Assembly (NCBI GenBank): GCA_030432255.1
Contig: JAUIHS010000010.1
Location: 1-64,000 of the forward strand
DNA length: 64,000 nucleotides
Direction: 5' to 3'
Source: Phycisphaerae bacterium
Lineage (GTDB): Bacteria > Planctomycetota > Phycisphaerae > Phycisphaerales > UBA1924
The notes under the pieces were generated by a model. That model searched no databases. It had not been told where the DNA came from and saw only the letters and a program-made list of their open reading frames with translations. The position numbers and the translations under genes were made by a program. Position 1 is the stretch's first letter; each line of letters opens with the position of its first letter. This document shows, piece by piece, positions 16,663 through 27,300 of this stretch.

Positions 16663-18012
16663 ATGTCTTCATCTGGTCGTGCACGATGGGTGCGTTCGCT
16701 GAGCCTCGTGATCAGGATCGCTGCCGGCATTTTCGTCCTGTTGATCGGCCTCCTGATCCTGATTGCTCTCGAAGCGACGAAGCCGACCACCGAACAGTCT
16801 GAACTGACGGAATCCGAAGCCATCGTCCGGGTTGTTGAACTCTCCCCGGTCCCGGTCGACCGGTGGTGGCAGGGCTACGGCACCGCCCGCGCAATCCGCG
16901 ATGCTGACTTGGCGGCGGAAGTAAGCGGCCAGATCGCCGAGAAGCCGGACTCGATCGAACCCGGCGCGCGCGTCAAGCGAGGCGACCTGCTGGTGCGAAT
17001 CGAAGCACGCGACTACGAAGACGGCATGGCAGGCGTCGATCAGTCCATCGCCTCCCTGCAGGCCCAACTCGCCGGCCTCGATGTCGAAGAAGAGTCCCTC
17101 AACACCTCCATCCAACTGGCGGAGCGAAGCGTCCGTCTGCTTCGCTCCGAACTGGACGAGATTCGCGAAGCACGGACCCGCGGCGGCGCCACGACCATCG
17201 AGGTCGAACGGGTTGAGAGGCAACTCGCTGCCGCGGAGCGCGATGAGCAGTCGGTGCGGGAGCGCCTGCAACTCATTCCTTCTCGCCGTCTTGCCCTGCA
17301 GGCGAACCTGACCGGCTTGCAGTCGGATCGACGCCGCGCACAGGCGGACCTTGAACGGACCACCATCAAGGCGCCCTTCGGGGGCTTCGTTCAGCGGATC
17401 GATGTCGAAGAGGGCGAATATGTCATGCCGGGCGCATCGGTCGCGCGCCTTGTTGATCTCGCCCGCCTGGAGATCCCTCTGCGACTTCCGGTGACCGCCG
17501 CCGACACGGTCACCATCGGTGGTCGCGTCGATCTCTCCGCGCGGGGTGGCTCAGGTCGCTGGACAGGGCAGGTGGTTCGCGTGGCCCCGGAGGCGGACCC
17601 CGAGTTGCGCACACTCGAGGTCTTCGTCGAGGTTGAGCAGAACCCCGACGGGAGCGAAGGAGCCCTGTTGCGTCCCGGCCAGTTCGTGACCGGTCGTATC
17701 TACACGTTGCGGGATGCCGCACAACTGGTCGTCCCGCGGATCTCACTTCTGAACGATCGCGTCATGGTCGTCAACGGCGAAGGTCGCGCCGAGTCGCGAG
17801 AGATCACGATCTCCCACTTCGTCGACGAACGCTTCCCATCGCTTGACCCCATCGAAACACAGTGGGCCGTGGTGAGCGCGGGCCTGCACGAGGGGGATCG
17901 TGTGATCGCTTCCCATGCCGAATCGATCGAGCACGGCATGCGCGTCCGTGTGCAGTCGGCGTCCGATGACACGAGCAGCGCCAGTCGAAACGGATCGGGG
18001 AGCGCATCATGA
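16663..18012 (+). CDS. RND efflux periplasmic adaptor (HlyD/MFP family)
   Basis: The 449-residue protein has a single N-terminal membrane segment (IAAGIFVLLIGLLILIAL). The lipoyl-like half-domains flank a long helical hairpin (about residues 120-240): EVSGQIAEKPDSIEPGARVKRGDLL opens it and IKAPFGGFVQRIDVEEGEYV closes it. A beta-barrel and membrane-proximal region follow. It links the inner-membrane pump to an outer-membrane channel; no TolC-like gene is in the window. The stop overlaps the pump start at 18009 in an ATGA arrangement, so translation is coupled. The cargo is unknown. Confidence 0.9.
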   Translation: MSSSGRARWVRSLSLVIRIAAGIFVLLIGLLILIALEATKPTTEQSELTESEAIVRVVELSPVPVDRWWQGYGTARAIRDADLAAEVSGQIAEKPDSIEPGARVKRGDLLVRIEARDYEDGMAGVDQSIASLQAQLAGLDVEEESLNTSIQLAERSVRLLRSELDEIREARTRGGATTIEVERVERQLAAAERDEQSVRERLQLIPSRRLALQANLTGLQSDRRRAQADLERTTIKAPFGGFVQRIDVEEGEYVMPGASVARLVDLARLEIPLRLPVTAADTVTIGGRVDLSARGGSGRWTGQVVRVAPEADPELRTLEVFVEVEQNPDGSEGALLRPGQFVTGRIYTLRDAAQLVVPRISLLNDRVMVVNGEGRAESREITISHFVDERFPSLDPIETQWAVVSAGLHEGDRVIASHAESIEHGMRVRVQSASDDTSSASRNGSGSAS

Positions 18013-21000
18013 ACCTCGCGGAGTTCGGGGTGCGCAAGCCGGTGGTCGCCAATCTCATCATGTGGGTGATCATCGGTGCCGGCCTGATCTTCGGCATGGG
18101 CCTTCGCCGCGAGTTCTTCCCCGAGACAGAGTCCAACGTCGTCTTCGTCATGGCCCCCTACCCGGGCGCCTCGCCGGACGAAGTCGAACGTTCTCTCGCC
18201 ACCAAGATCGAAGATCGCCTGATCGACCTTGACGACGTCAAGGAGATGGAGACGACGGTCACCGAGGGGTCGGCATCGATCAACATCGAGTTCGAGACAT
18301 CCGTCGATGTCGACGATGCGGTCGACGAGGTCAAGCGCGAGATCGATGCGCTGCAGGATCTTCCGGAGGAGTCAGAGCGAATCACGGTCGAGGCATTCGA
18401 ACCCAAGATGCCCATCATCGACCTGACACTGTATGGCTATGGCGATGAGCGGATCCGCAAAGATGCCATCCGGGCCATGCGCGACGACCTGCTCAAGTTC
18501 CCGGGCATGGGTGACATTCAGGTCTCCGGGCTTCGCAATGATGAGATCCTGGTACAGGTGGACCCCGCCGCACTGGTCGAGCATCGCCTGAGCCTTGTTG
18601 ATATCTCCAACAGCGTGCGTGCCGCGATGACCGAAGTCCCCGGCGGCACGATCCGCTCCCCGAGCGCCAACATCTCGCTCCGCACGGTTGGCGTGGACGA
18701 GCGCGTCGAGGACGTCCGCAACATCCCGGTCAAGACGCTCCCCGGCGGCTACCAGGTCCTGCTGTCGGATGTCGCGCAGGTGCGGTATGGCTTCCGAGAC
18801 ATCGATGTCCGTCTGCGCTTCAACAACGAACCTGCGGCGTCCCTCACATGCTTCGGCACCGGCAAGTCCGACATCATCGCCATTGCGAACATGGTCAAGG
18901 CGTATGCAGCCGGGCGCACCCGCGCCCCGCTGGAGTACACGGCAGGCGAGCGTCTGGCGCTGCTCGGTGCGGAGAAAAACCCGGAGGCGCCACTCCCGGG
19001 ACGCGTCCTCGCGTACCGTGCGGGGCTGGAACGCCCGCCGATTCCCCCGGACAACCTGGCAACCGACAATGACCTCTCACGCTTCATCAGCCAGCGCCTG
19101 AACCTGCTGTCGCGCAACGCGTTCTGGGGTGCCGTGCTCGTCTTCGGAACGCTCCTGCTCATGCTCGCGCCGCGCGTCGCGCTGTGGGTCACGATCGGGC
19201 TGATCATCTCCGTGCTGGGCACACTCGCCGTCATGGCGTGGCTGGACATCACACTCAACCTGCTCACCATGTTCGGACTCATTGTCGTCATGGGGTTGCT
19301 CGTTGACGACGCCATCGTGGTCGCGGAGAACATCACCTCCCACTGGGAAGCGGGTGCCAGCCCCATTCAGGCCGCCATCAACGGCACCCGGCAGGTCTCA
19401 TGGCCCGTCGTCGCCACCGTGCTTACCACCATCGCGGCCTTCTGGCCCCTCCGCCTCATTGAAGGGCAACTGGGTGATCAGATGGGCCTCCTGCCCATCG
19501 TGGTGGTGTGTGCACTGGGTGTCTCACTGCTGGAGTCCCTGCTCATCCTCCCCGCACACATGGGGCACAGCCTTGAGAAGGCCGAGCGGAGGAAAGGACG
19601 ACGCACGATCCTGACCCGAATCTCGGAGAAGATCCAGGCGACACGAAACCACATCCTCGGCAACGTACTTGTGCCGCGATACGCGCGCCTGCTGACGCTG
19701 TGCCTGCGGCACCGTTACCTGACCCTCTCGATCGCGCTCTCCGTGCTGATCGCATCAGCCGGGATGGTCGTGGGCAAGCGTCTTCCGTTCACCTTCCTGG
19801 TCTCCGCCGACAGCGAGATCCTGCTTGCGGACCTGAAGATGCCGGTCGGCACGCCGATTGAGCGGACCGATACCGTCATGCGTCGTCTCGAGCGCATCAC
19901 GATGGCCCAGCCCGAGGTGATCACCGCCTTCAGCGGCATCGGCGCACGGCAGAGTATCGAGGGAGGCGACTTCCTGGCCCAGCCGCACCTCGCGCAGATG
20001 TTCGTCGAGTTGAAACCGGTTGAGCAGCGCATGGATGAGAACGGACGCCGCAGCGCAGCCATTCGGGCGGCCATTCTCGAGGAGATGGGAGAACTTCCGG
20101 ACGTGCAGAGCCTTCGCATCGAGGAGATCGGTGGCGGTCCCACCGGTGCCGCGATCACGTGGGCCGTCGTCGGTGACTCACTCGAGCGCATCGACGTTGT
20201 CGTCGATCGGATCAAGGCAGAACTTGCACGGACGGCAGGCGTCTTCGGTGTCGCGGATGACGCGGACGCCGGACAGCGCGAACTGCGCTTTACGCTGACT
20301 GATTCGGCGCGCGAACTCGGGTTCACCGACCAGAGCGTTGCGACACAGGCCCGGGCCGCCGTGTACGGACTTGAGGCGTACACGTTCGCAGGCGACCGCG
20401 AGGACATCGACGTGCGCGTCATGTTCGGTGGCGAGGTCCGCGACAACATCGCCGCACTGGAGCGAACCAACATCTTCACGCCCGACGGCAGGCCGGTTCC
20501 ACTGAGTGAGGTCGTCGAGGTGGAAGAGTCAGTCGGATACGCGACCATCCGGAGGCTGGATCGCGAACGCGTCGTGACGGTCAGCGCCGACGTCAATACG
20601 ACCACCACCAACACCGAGGACATCACCGCCGCCCTCCGACCATTCCTGCAGCAACTGATGGCGGAGAACCCGGGCATCAAGATCATGCCCCGCGGCCGGC
20701 AGCAGGAGATGAAGGAAGCCTTCAGCACGCTCCCGCTTGGCATGATGATGGCGATCGGGCTGATCTATGTCGTGCTGGCATGGCTCTTCTCGAGTTTCGT
20801 GCAGCCAGGCGTGATCCTGTGCGCCGTTCCCTTCGCACTCGTCGGCGTCATCTGGGGCCATGTGATCCTGGGCTACGAGGCGACATTCCTGTCGCTGATC
20901 GGACTCGTCGCCCTGATCGGGATTGTCGTAAACGACTCACTGATCTTCATGCAGTTCTTCAACGAACAGCGCCGCCACGGTCGCCCCATCTTCGATGCGC

Positions 21001-21317
21001 TCGTCGCCAGCGGCCGGGCCCGGCTTCGCGCCATCATGCTGACGACAGTCACCACTGTCCTCGGACTCTCCCCGCTCATGCTTGAGACATCGTTCCAGGC
21101 CCGCTTCCTGATTCCGATGGCGATCACCATCAGTTTCGGACTCATCGCCGCGACGGCCGTCACGCTTATCGTCCTGCCCTGCCTGCTCCACATCGGCCAC
21201 GACATCGGGCGCATCCGGCAGATTCTGTGGACGGGCACCCTGCCGTCCGAACAGGAAACGGATGTTCTGCGCGAGGCACCGCCACCCGCGCGGCTCTCGT
21301 CCGACGAACCGGAGTGA
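18009..21317 (+). CDS. RND-family efflux transporter, inner-membrane subunit
   Basis: The 1102-residue protein has the 12-helix RND layout: helix 1 (KPVVANLIMWVIIGAGLIFGM), a first large periplasmic loop, helices 2-6, and the same arrangement repeated. LIVVMGLLVDDAIVVAENI holds the paired Asp of the proton relay in helix 4, and LIGIVVNDSLIFMQF is the matching helix 10 region. MAPYPGASPDEVERSLATKIE is the typical PN1 start. It is closest in character to the AcrB/HAE1-like pumps. An extra segment around residues 300-360 (after ANMVKAYAAGRTR) between the porter domain and helix 2 is rich in Pro and looks unusual. It is coupled to the adaptor gene. Confidence 0.92.
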   Translation: MNLAEFGVRKPVVANLIMWVIIGAGLIFGMGLRREFFPETESNVVFVMAPYPGASPDEVERSLATKIEDRLIDLDDVKEMETTVTEGSASINIEFETSVDVDDAVDEVKREIDALQDLPEESERITVEAFEPKMPIIDLTLYGYGDERIRKDAIRAMRDDLLKFPGMGDIQVSGLRNDEILVQVDPAALVEHRLSLVDISNSVRAAMTEVPGGTIRSPSANISLRTVGVDERVEDVRNIPVKTLPGGYQVLLSDVAQVRYGFRDIDVRLRFNNEPAASLTCFGTGKSDIIAIANMVKAYAAGRTRAPLEYTAGERLALLGAEKNPEAPLPGRVLAYRAGLERPPIPPDNLATDNDLSRFISQRLNLLSRNAFWGAVLVFGTLLLMLAPRVALWVTIGLIISVLGTLAVMAWLDITLNLLTMFGLIVVMGLLVDDAIVVAENITSHWEAGASPIQAAINGTRQVSWPVVATVLTTIAAFWPLRLIEGQLGDQMGLLPIVVVCALGVSLLESLLILPAHMGHSLEKAERRKGRRTILTRISEKIQATRNHILGNVLVPRYARLLTLCLRHRYLTLSIALSVLIASAGMVVGKRLPFTFLVSADSEILLADLKMPVGTPIERTDTVMRRLERITMAQPEVITAFSGIGARQSIEGGDFLAQPHLAQMFVELKPVEQRMDENGRRSAAIRAAILEEMGELPDVQSLRIEEIGGGPTGAAITWAVVGDSLERIDVVVDRIKAELARTAGVFGVADDADAGQRELRFTLTDSARELGFTDQSVATQARAAVYGLEAYTFAGDREDIDVRVMFGGEVRDNIAALERTNIFTPDGRPVPLSEVVEVEESVGYATIRRLDRERVVTVSADVNTTTTNTEDITAALRPFLQQLMAENPGIKIMPRGRQQEMKEAFSTLPLGMMMAIGLIYVVLAWLFSSFVQPGVILCAVPFALVGVIWGHVILGYEATFLSLIGLVALIGIVVNDSLIFMQFFNEQRRHGRPIFDALVASGRARLRAIMLTTVTTVLGLSPLMLETSFQARFLIPMAITISFGLIAATAVTLIVLPCLLHIGHDIGRIRQILWTGTLPSEQETDVLREAPPPARLSSDEPE

Positions 21318-21336
21318 ACGAACGTCCGGCGATGCG

Positions 21337-24228
21337 CTATTGCGGCTCTGTGGGCTGAGACGCTCCGCATCCCGGACCACATACCACCGCGTTCATGAGA
21401 ACCCGCGTCATCCCTGCTGCACTGCCCCGGAATGTGGGTGAACTCGCGAAGAGGATGACCTGACCGTTGCCGACGCGCTGGCGCGTCACCCACGCGCTGT
21501 TCGCCAGGCGATGGGCGGCCTCGGGCCACAGCAGCCCACTCATGCGCACATGCAGACGCTGTCCTTCCGGCAGCCGGGACCAGCCGACGCGCTCCGGCTC
21601 CGTTTGCTGCTGGTCGTTCGAACGATCAGCAATGAACGCACCAATGCGAATGGGAGCATCGATGCCCTCTCCCGCCATCAGGACCGGCCCTCGACCGGCA
21701 AGGACCGGTAACACATCGCCGATTCCTGGCGTCAGCCAGTGCTCGTCATCTACACGCCCGGCAACCATCGCACCCTGAGGCATGAAGATCTGCTGCCAAG
21801 CATCGCGCACTTCAAGTTCGTCGAGCGATGGACGATCCGGCGCCTCCTGCCACGGATAGGAAACCGACGTCGTGGCGTGTGACCACACCGCCGCCGCATC
21901 GACCGTCTCATGCCGCCCCGCCCATTCGCGCAGCACCACCTGCTCGTAGGCATCAAGATCTTCCAGTGCATCTGAGAGCACCCGGACATCGCCGATTCCA
22001 TCCTCGCCGGCAAGCCTGGCCGCTGTCGACCCGATCGCAATGAGCGTGCCACCACCACGGACCCAGTCTCGCAGTTCGCTCAGTTCATGCTCTTCAAGCA
22101 CGCGGCCCCAGGCTCCCGGCATGATCAACACGTTGTACGGCCGCAGGTCGAAGGATCCGGAGAAGTCGCCATTGAGATACGTTGCACGCATCCCCATGCG
22201 GTGATCCAGCGTGAACCAGGTTGAGCCGTAGTCATACGGATCAAACATGCCACGACCAAAGAGCGCGATGCGCGGGCGTTCCAGCAGCATGAAGTGCTCA
22301 CCACCAAGATCCGGCAGGTCGCCGGCGCCAAGTCCCGTCCCGACCCCGTAGGCACTGACCAGCAATTGGCCGCAGACAGTCTCGATGTCGGCCCGGACAT
22401 CCCGGTCCCCGCCCGGATTGTCGATCATGTTGATGACGAAGGACCCCCGCTCGAACGCTCTGCCGTCGAGTTCGAAGGGCTTCTCCGCGACACGCACGCG
22501 CCGTCCCAGTTCCATCAGGCGGGCGGCCGCGATGACCGCGTTGTCGTCAGCCGCATCGATCACGAACGCGACATCCGAACCGTCGCCATGTAATCCGACA
22601 CGACCGGTCTGCACGGAGTACCGACGTGCGTCCGCAGGCAGGTCACCTTCGACCTCCATCGCATGGAGCCCGAACATCATGGTCAGATTCCATGCCGTGA
22701 CGTCGTACAACTTCGACTCACCCCGGCGCAGGAGGGAGCGACGCTCCGTCTGCAGGAAGTCGGGCGTCATATGCGGATCGAATTCAAGGAGCGCACTGAT
22801 CAGGGCACCCTCCGGCTGACGGTTGGGGATGAGCAGTGTTCCTTCCGGGAACGCGACAGCGTCCACGTGCTGCCCGAGATGGTCCGTGGCATCCGCAACC
22901 ATTTCCGATCCGATCTCGTAGACCTCAACGCCCTGGAGATCCAGGAGGGAAACGAATTCACGCAGACGACCGGCGTTCTTCGTCGGCAGCACCGCGAACA
23001 TCCTCTGCGCCACCGGGTTGTCATCACTGAGCACGGCTCGACGCTCGACGAGAAACTCCTCCATCAGCTGACGGTGATGTGTATGAAACGTCTTCAGGTT
23101 CGCCATGGTGCTGACATACTGATGATGCACCGACTCGCGGTACGTGAGCACAGTCCCCTCGGGGCGTTCCATGCCGTGATGCGCAACCCCTGCCTGCTCA
23201 TACAGGATGCCGACCGCGCCGCGAAAGCCCGCCCAGGAGCTCGAATACCCCGGATACCACTCCTCATTCCATTCACCGGTGTAATAGCGCCATCCGTACA
23301 CATCGAAGGACTTCGCATGGTCCGACGCGAAGACCTCCCACCAGTGCAGGCGGCGTGCAGGGAGGTTGGGATTAACAGGCGCTCGCGAAGGTGAAAAAAG
23401 GTACGTATCCAGTCCGCCCATCTCATGGCAATCGACCATCATGAGCGGATGCCACCGCTTGATCGCATCAATGCGCCCGCGCGTTTCCGGGTGCACACCG
23501 AAGATCCAGTCGCGATTCAGGTCGAACAGGTAGTGATTGGTGCGGCCCCACGGCCAGTAGCCGTGATGCACGATGGAGGCCGCCGAGCCATTCGGCACGT
23601 GCCCGTCATGCTGCTGGATCTGCTGAATGAACCGGTCGCGCCCGTCCGGATTCATCAACGGATCAATGATGATGATGAGGTCTTCCCGCATCTGTTCAAT
23701 GGCATCATCCGTCGAAGACGCCAGGTGATACGCGGCAAGCAACGCTGCATCCGATCCGGACAGTTCATCCCCGTGGATCGAATACGCAAGCCAGGCCACC
23801 GCCGGCAGTTCACGTGCCAGCCGGGCCGCACTCCCGTCATCCCGCCGCGGGTCAGCGATCCGGCTCATGCCCTCACGGATCTCTTCAAGTCTCGTCATGT
23901 TCTGAGGAGACGTGATGATCGCATAGAAGAGTTCGCGCCCCTCATAGGATGTCGCGTAGCGCACTGTGCGCAGGTGCGGGCTCTCGCGCTCCCATGTCTG
24001 GAAACAGGACATGATCTCGGCATGCGTCGCCGCCCGCTGTCCTCCCCGGATTCCAAGCAGGCGCTCCGGCGTGCTGACCTCGGGGTCATGTGCTGCGGCG
24101 TCGTAGAACTCCGCGTCGTATTGCAGGCCGGGCTGCTCCGCGGGCGGGGGAGCGGGGAGTGTCTGGCTCGCAGCGGGAACAACGAGCAGAGCAGCACTGA
24201 CGAAGCATGCAGAAACGAGGTGTTGCAT
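21337..24228 (-). CDS. Secreted M14-family zinc carboxypeptidase
   Basis: The 963-residue protein starts at ATG 24228 with AAGGAG upstream and a signal peptide (MQHLVSACFVSAALLVVPAA). The M14 fold covers roughly residues 60-370: zinc ligands H and E in YSIHGDELSG, the third ligand His in MVDCHEMGG, the substrate-binding NRDW, and the likely catalytic Glu in GILYEQAG. The long C-terminal part has a stretch resembling a class I glutamine-amidotransferase-like fold (YNVLIMPGAWGRVLEEHELSELRDWVRGGGTL) without a clear catalytic Cys, a layout known from large M14 proteins. It probably trims peptides outside the cytoplasm. It is divergent from the kinase gene. Confidence 0.85.
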   Translation of the reverse strand: MQHLVSACFVSAALLVVPAASQTLPAPPPAEQPGLQYDAEFYDAAAHDPEVSTPERLLGIRGGQRAATHAEIMSCFQTWERESPHLRTVRYATSYEGRELFYAIITSPQNMTRLEEIREGMSRIADPRRDDGSAARLARELPAVAWLAYSIHGDELSGSDAALLAAYHLASSTDDAIEQMREDLIIIIDPLMNPDGRDRFIQQIQQHDGHVPNGSAASIVHHGYWPWGRTNHYLFDLNRDWIFGVHPETRGRIDAIKRWHPLMMVDCHEMGGLDTYLFSPSRAPVNPNLPARRLHWWEVFASDHAKSFDVYGWRYYTGEWNEEWYPGYSSSWAGFRGAVGILYEQAGVAHHGMERPEGTVLTYRESVHHQYVSTMANLKTFHTHHRQLMEEFLVERRAVLSDDNPVAQRMFAVLPTKNAGRLREFVSLLDLQGVEVYEIGSEMVADATDHLGQHVDAVAFPEGTLLIPNRQPEGALISALLEFDPHMTPDFLQTERRSLLRRGESKLYDVTAWNLTMMFGLHAMEVEGDLPADARRYSVQTGRVGLHGDGSDVAFVIDAADDNAVIAAARLMELGRRVRVAEKPFELDGRAFERGSFVINMIDNPGGDRDVRADIETVCGQLLVSAYGVGTGLGAGDLPDLGGEHFMLLERPRIALFGRGMFDPYDYGSTWFTLDHRMGMRATYLNGDFSGSFDLRPYNVLIMPGAWGRVLEEHELSELRDWVRGGGTLIAIGSTAARLAGEDGIGDVRVLSDALEDLDAYEQVVLREWAGRHETVDAAAVWSHATTSVSYPWQEAPDRPSLDELEVRDAWQQIFMPQGAMVAGRVDDEHWLTPGIGDVLPVLAGRGPVLMAGEGIDAPIRIGAFIADRSNDQQQTEPERVGWSRLPEGQRLHVRMSGLLWPEAAHRLANSAWVTRQRVGNGQVILFASSPTFRGSAAGMTRVLMNAVVCGPGCGASQPTEPQ

Positions 24229-24329
24229 GGACGGATCTCCTTCTGGTTCATCAGAGTCTGACACCTGCAATCGCTGCGCTCAAGCCCTTGTGCCGGCGGC
24301 GTGGTATTCTCCTGCAATGGAGCAACCGC

Positions 24330-27300
24330 GTGAGCACTGATCTCCCCACGCCACCCCGGGACCCGACGGACTCCCCCGCTGCCGCCGATGGATCAGGCAG
24401 CCCCGGCCTCGATTCCTTCGCTCTCTGGGATTCGGGGCAGCGCACGCAGGTCAACATCGGCGACACCATCGGCCGCTACCGGATCATGGACATGCTCGGT
24501 GAAGGCGGCATGGGGCGCGTCTACCTCGCCGAACAGACCGGCTCCCTCCGCCGCCACGTCGCCATCAAGTTTCTCCGCTCCGGCCTCGACACCGCGCAGG
24601 TCCTCGCGCGCTTTCGATTTGAACAGCAGACACTGGCCCGCCTCACGCACCATGCGATTGCACAGGTCCTCGATGCCGGAGAGACCGTTGACGGGACGCC
24701 CTATTTCGTCATGGAGTACGTGCCCGGCCTCCCCGTCACCCAGCATGCCGACAAGCATCGGCTGACACTCGACCAACGCCTCGAACTCTTCATCGAACTC
24801 TGCGCCGCCGTGCGGCACGCGCACAGCCGAGGCATCCTGCATCGCGACCTCAAGCCCAACAACATCCTCGTCCGCAAGGACGACGACTCCGCGATACCGA
24901 AAGTCATCGACTGGGGTATCGCACACGCCATGGCCCTCGACTCGCCACGCGACGAAGGGCGCATCGGCCAACCAATCGGCACGCCGGAGTACATGTCGCC
25001 GGAACAGGCGCGACGCAAGCCCGTTGACCATCGAACCGACATCTTCGCGCTCGGTGTCATCCTCTACGAACTGTTGACCGGACAACTGCCCATCGCATCA
25101 GCCACGCTGCGCAGCGCGGGTGGTGACCTCGCATCCGTCATCGAACGCGCCAGCCCCGATCCGCCGAGTACATGCGTCCGGAATCATCCTGACGCCGCTG
25201 CGATCGCAGCGAACCGCGGCACGACGCCCGACCAACTGATCGCGTCACTGGAAGCCGGCCCCGATGAACTCGTTCACCACGCCATGGCGGCAAGCCCCGA
25301 CGATCGATACGGGGATCTCGACGCCTTCATGGCGGCCGTCCGCGCCTGCCGCGGCGAGTCATCCGCCGACCGGAGTCCCGAGGGAAGCGGACGCGCCGCG
25401 CGTGCCTTCGCGATCGTGACGATCATGGCGATGATCCTCGTCACCGGAATCTATCTCGGCTCACGAGGCCGTGACTCTCCGGTACCCCCCGAGCAGACGG
25501 ATGGAGAGCGCGACGACAACAGCACCCCGGTAGAGAGTCCTCGAGGTGCAACATGGGCAGAGCGATACGAAAGAGCGCGTGATCCGTATACGCTTGTCCG
25601 GAGGACCGAGATCGATGCGTTTCCTTCCGTTGCGACCATGTCGCCCCGGGGTGATCGGATTGTCACCATCGAGAATGGAGTCGGTCGGCTGTACTCCGTA
25701 GACTTCGCACCCATTCTTCCACTCGGGTGGATGATCAACGGACCGGACTCGGTCTCTTTCAGCAATGATGGCGCCCTGCTTGCGCTCGTCACGACGAATG
25801 CCGCTGCCAACTGCCAGATTCGCAGCGCAGCAGACGGTCAGATCGTCACGACGCTGGACGGTACGAACTCCGCCGCGGTGGCCGTTCACTTCCTTGACAA
25901 TACCGAAGTGCTTGTTGTGCGTGATCGATCCATCGAATGGCGGATCGCCTCCGACGGCGACACGACTCATCGCATCACAACCGACGAGGACATTCTCTGC
26001 ACCGCGCACCGGCGTAATTCCCGGCGCATTGCAGTGGCGCTCACGGACAGAACGATTCTCGTCATCGACCCTGATACAGCGGATCGTCACACGCTGCGTA
26101 CACCGAATGAGCAGGTCGCCACCGCGCTGGCGTGGAGCCCGGACATGCGCCGGATTGCGATCGGATCTTCGGCGGGTACATGGATTGTCGATGCAGCAAG
26201 CGGCGAGACCCTGGCGAGGTTCACCGACCACACCCTGGCCTGCACATCCCTTCAGTTCAATGCATCAGGAACGATGCTTGCGGGCGCCGATCCCGAACGC
26301 ATCATCCTCTGGAACCTCGAGAGCGGCTCAGCGGCGCACTCCTATCGCGCCGACAACATCACGCTGAACCAGCGTGTCTTCTCGAATGAACAGAGCCTGT
26401 TCCTTGCGCAGGGACTGATGGGCACACCGCAACTCATCGACATGCCGGACGCCAGCGTCCTCTCCGAACTTCGCGGGGTGGATGAGCCGCTCGTGGCCCT
26501 CAGCTTCACCGACAACGACTCGGAGATCATCGCCGTCGGTCCGCGCGCTGATGGGGGCGTCCTCCTGCGCTGGAGTCGAGAGAGCGATCGCGAAGTCATC
26601 ATCGAGCCGACAGACCGGTGGCCCCTGGATGCCGTGTTCCTTCCCGGGTCCAACGAACTGCTGGTCGCCAGCGGATCACCGACCACACGCTTCCTCGACA
26701 GCCCACGTGTCACCATGAACAGCCTCGACGTCTTCGACGCCTCGACAGGTGAGCACCGCCGACAGGTTGCCGCACTCGACGCCACACCGGAAGAACTTGC
26801 CATCGATCCACAGGGAACGTTGGGCATCTTGATCACCGACGATGGCGTGCTCAGGAGCATGGACCTCACAACGGGAGAAGAACTCGACCGGCTCTACTCG
26901 CCGAATCCGGATGCTCGGCTGCAGCACCTCTGCCTCGCTGACGCCGGACGCCTCATCGTCGCCTCGGACTCGGAGCGCGGCGTGTACTCCTGGGCAAGAG
27001 GAGGCAACGGGACGCCGCTCCGCTACGCCGACGAGTCGATGACCTTTGTCGTCCGGGCGATCGCGGCCACCGACGACGGCCGATACGTCGCCGCCGCCGC
27101 CCAGGACGGAGGCATCCGAATCTGGGACGCGAAGAGCGGCGAGTTGCTGCACCGTCTTGATGAAGTCGTGAACTCATTCGCTTTCGATCTCGACTTCAGC
27201 GACGACGGAAGCCGGCTGGCAGTCTCCGGCGGACAACGTGCTGCGATACTTGACCTGGCAACTCAATCGCGCCTGCTTCTGACCGAGCCCATGATGACCG

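Noticed and set aside
19715-20743. Minus-strand open frame of 342 codons inside the RND pump gene
   Set aside because: It is a Ser/Arg-rich shadow of the pump, whose membrane and relay motifs are unambiguous.
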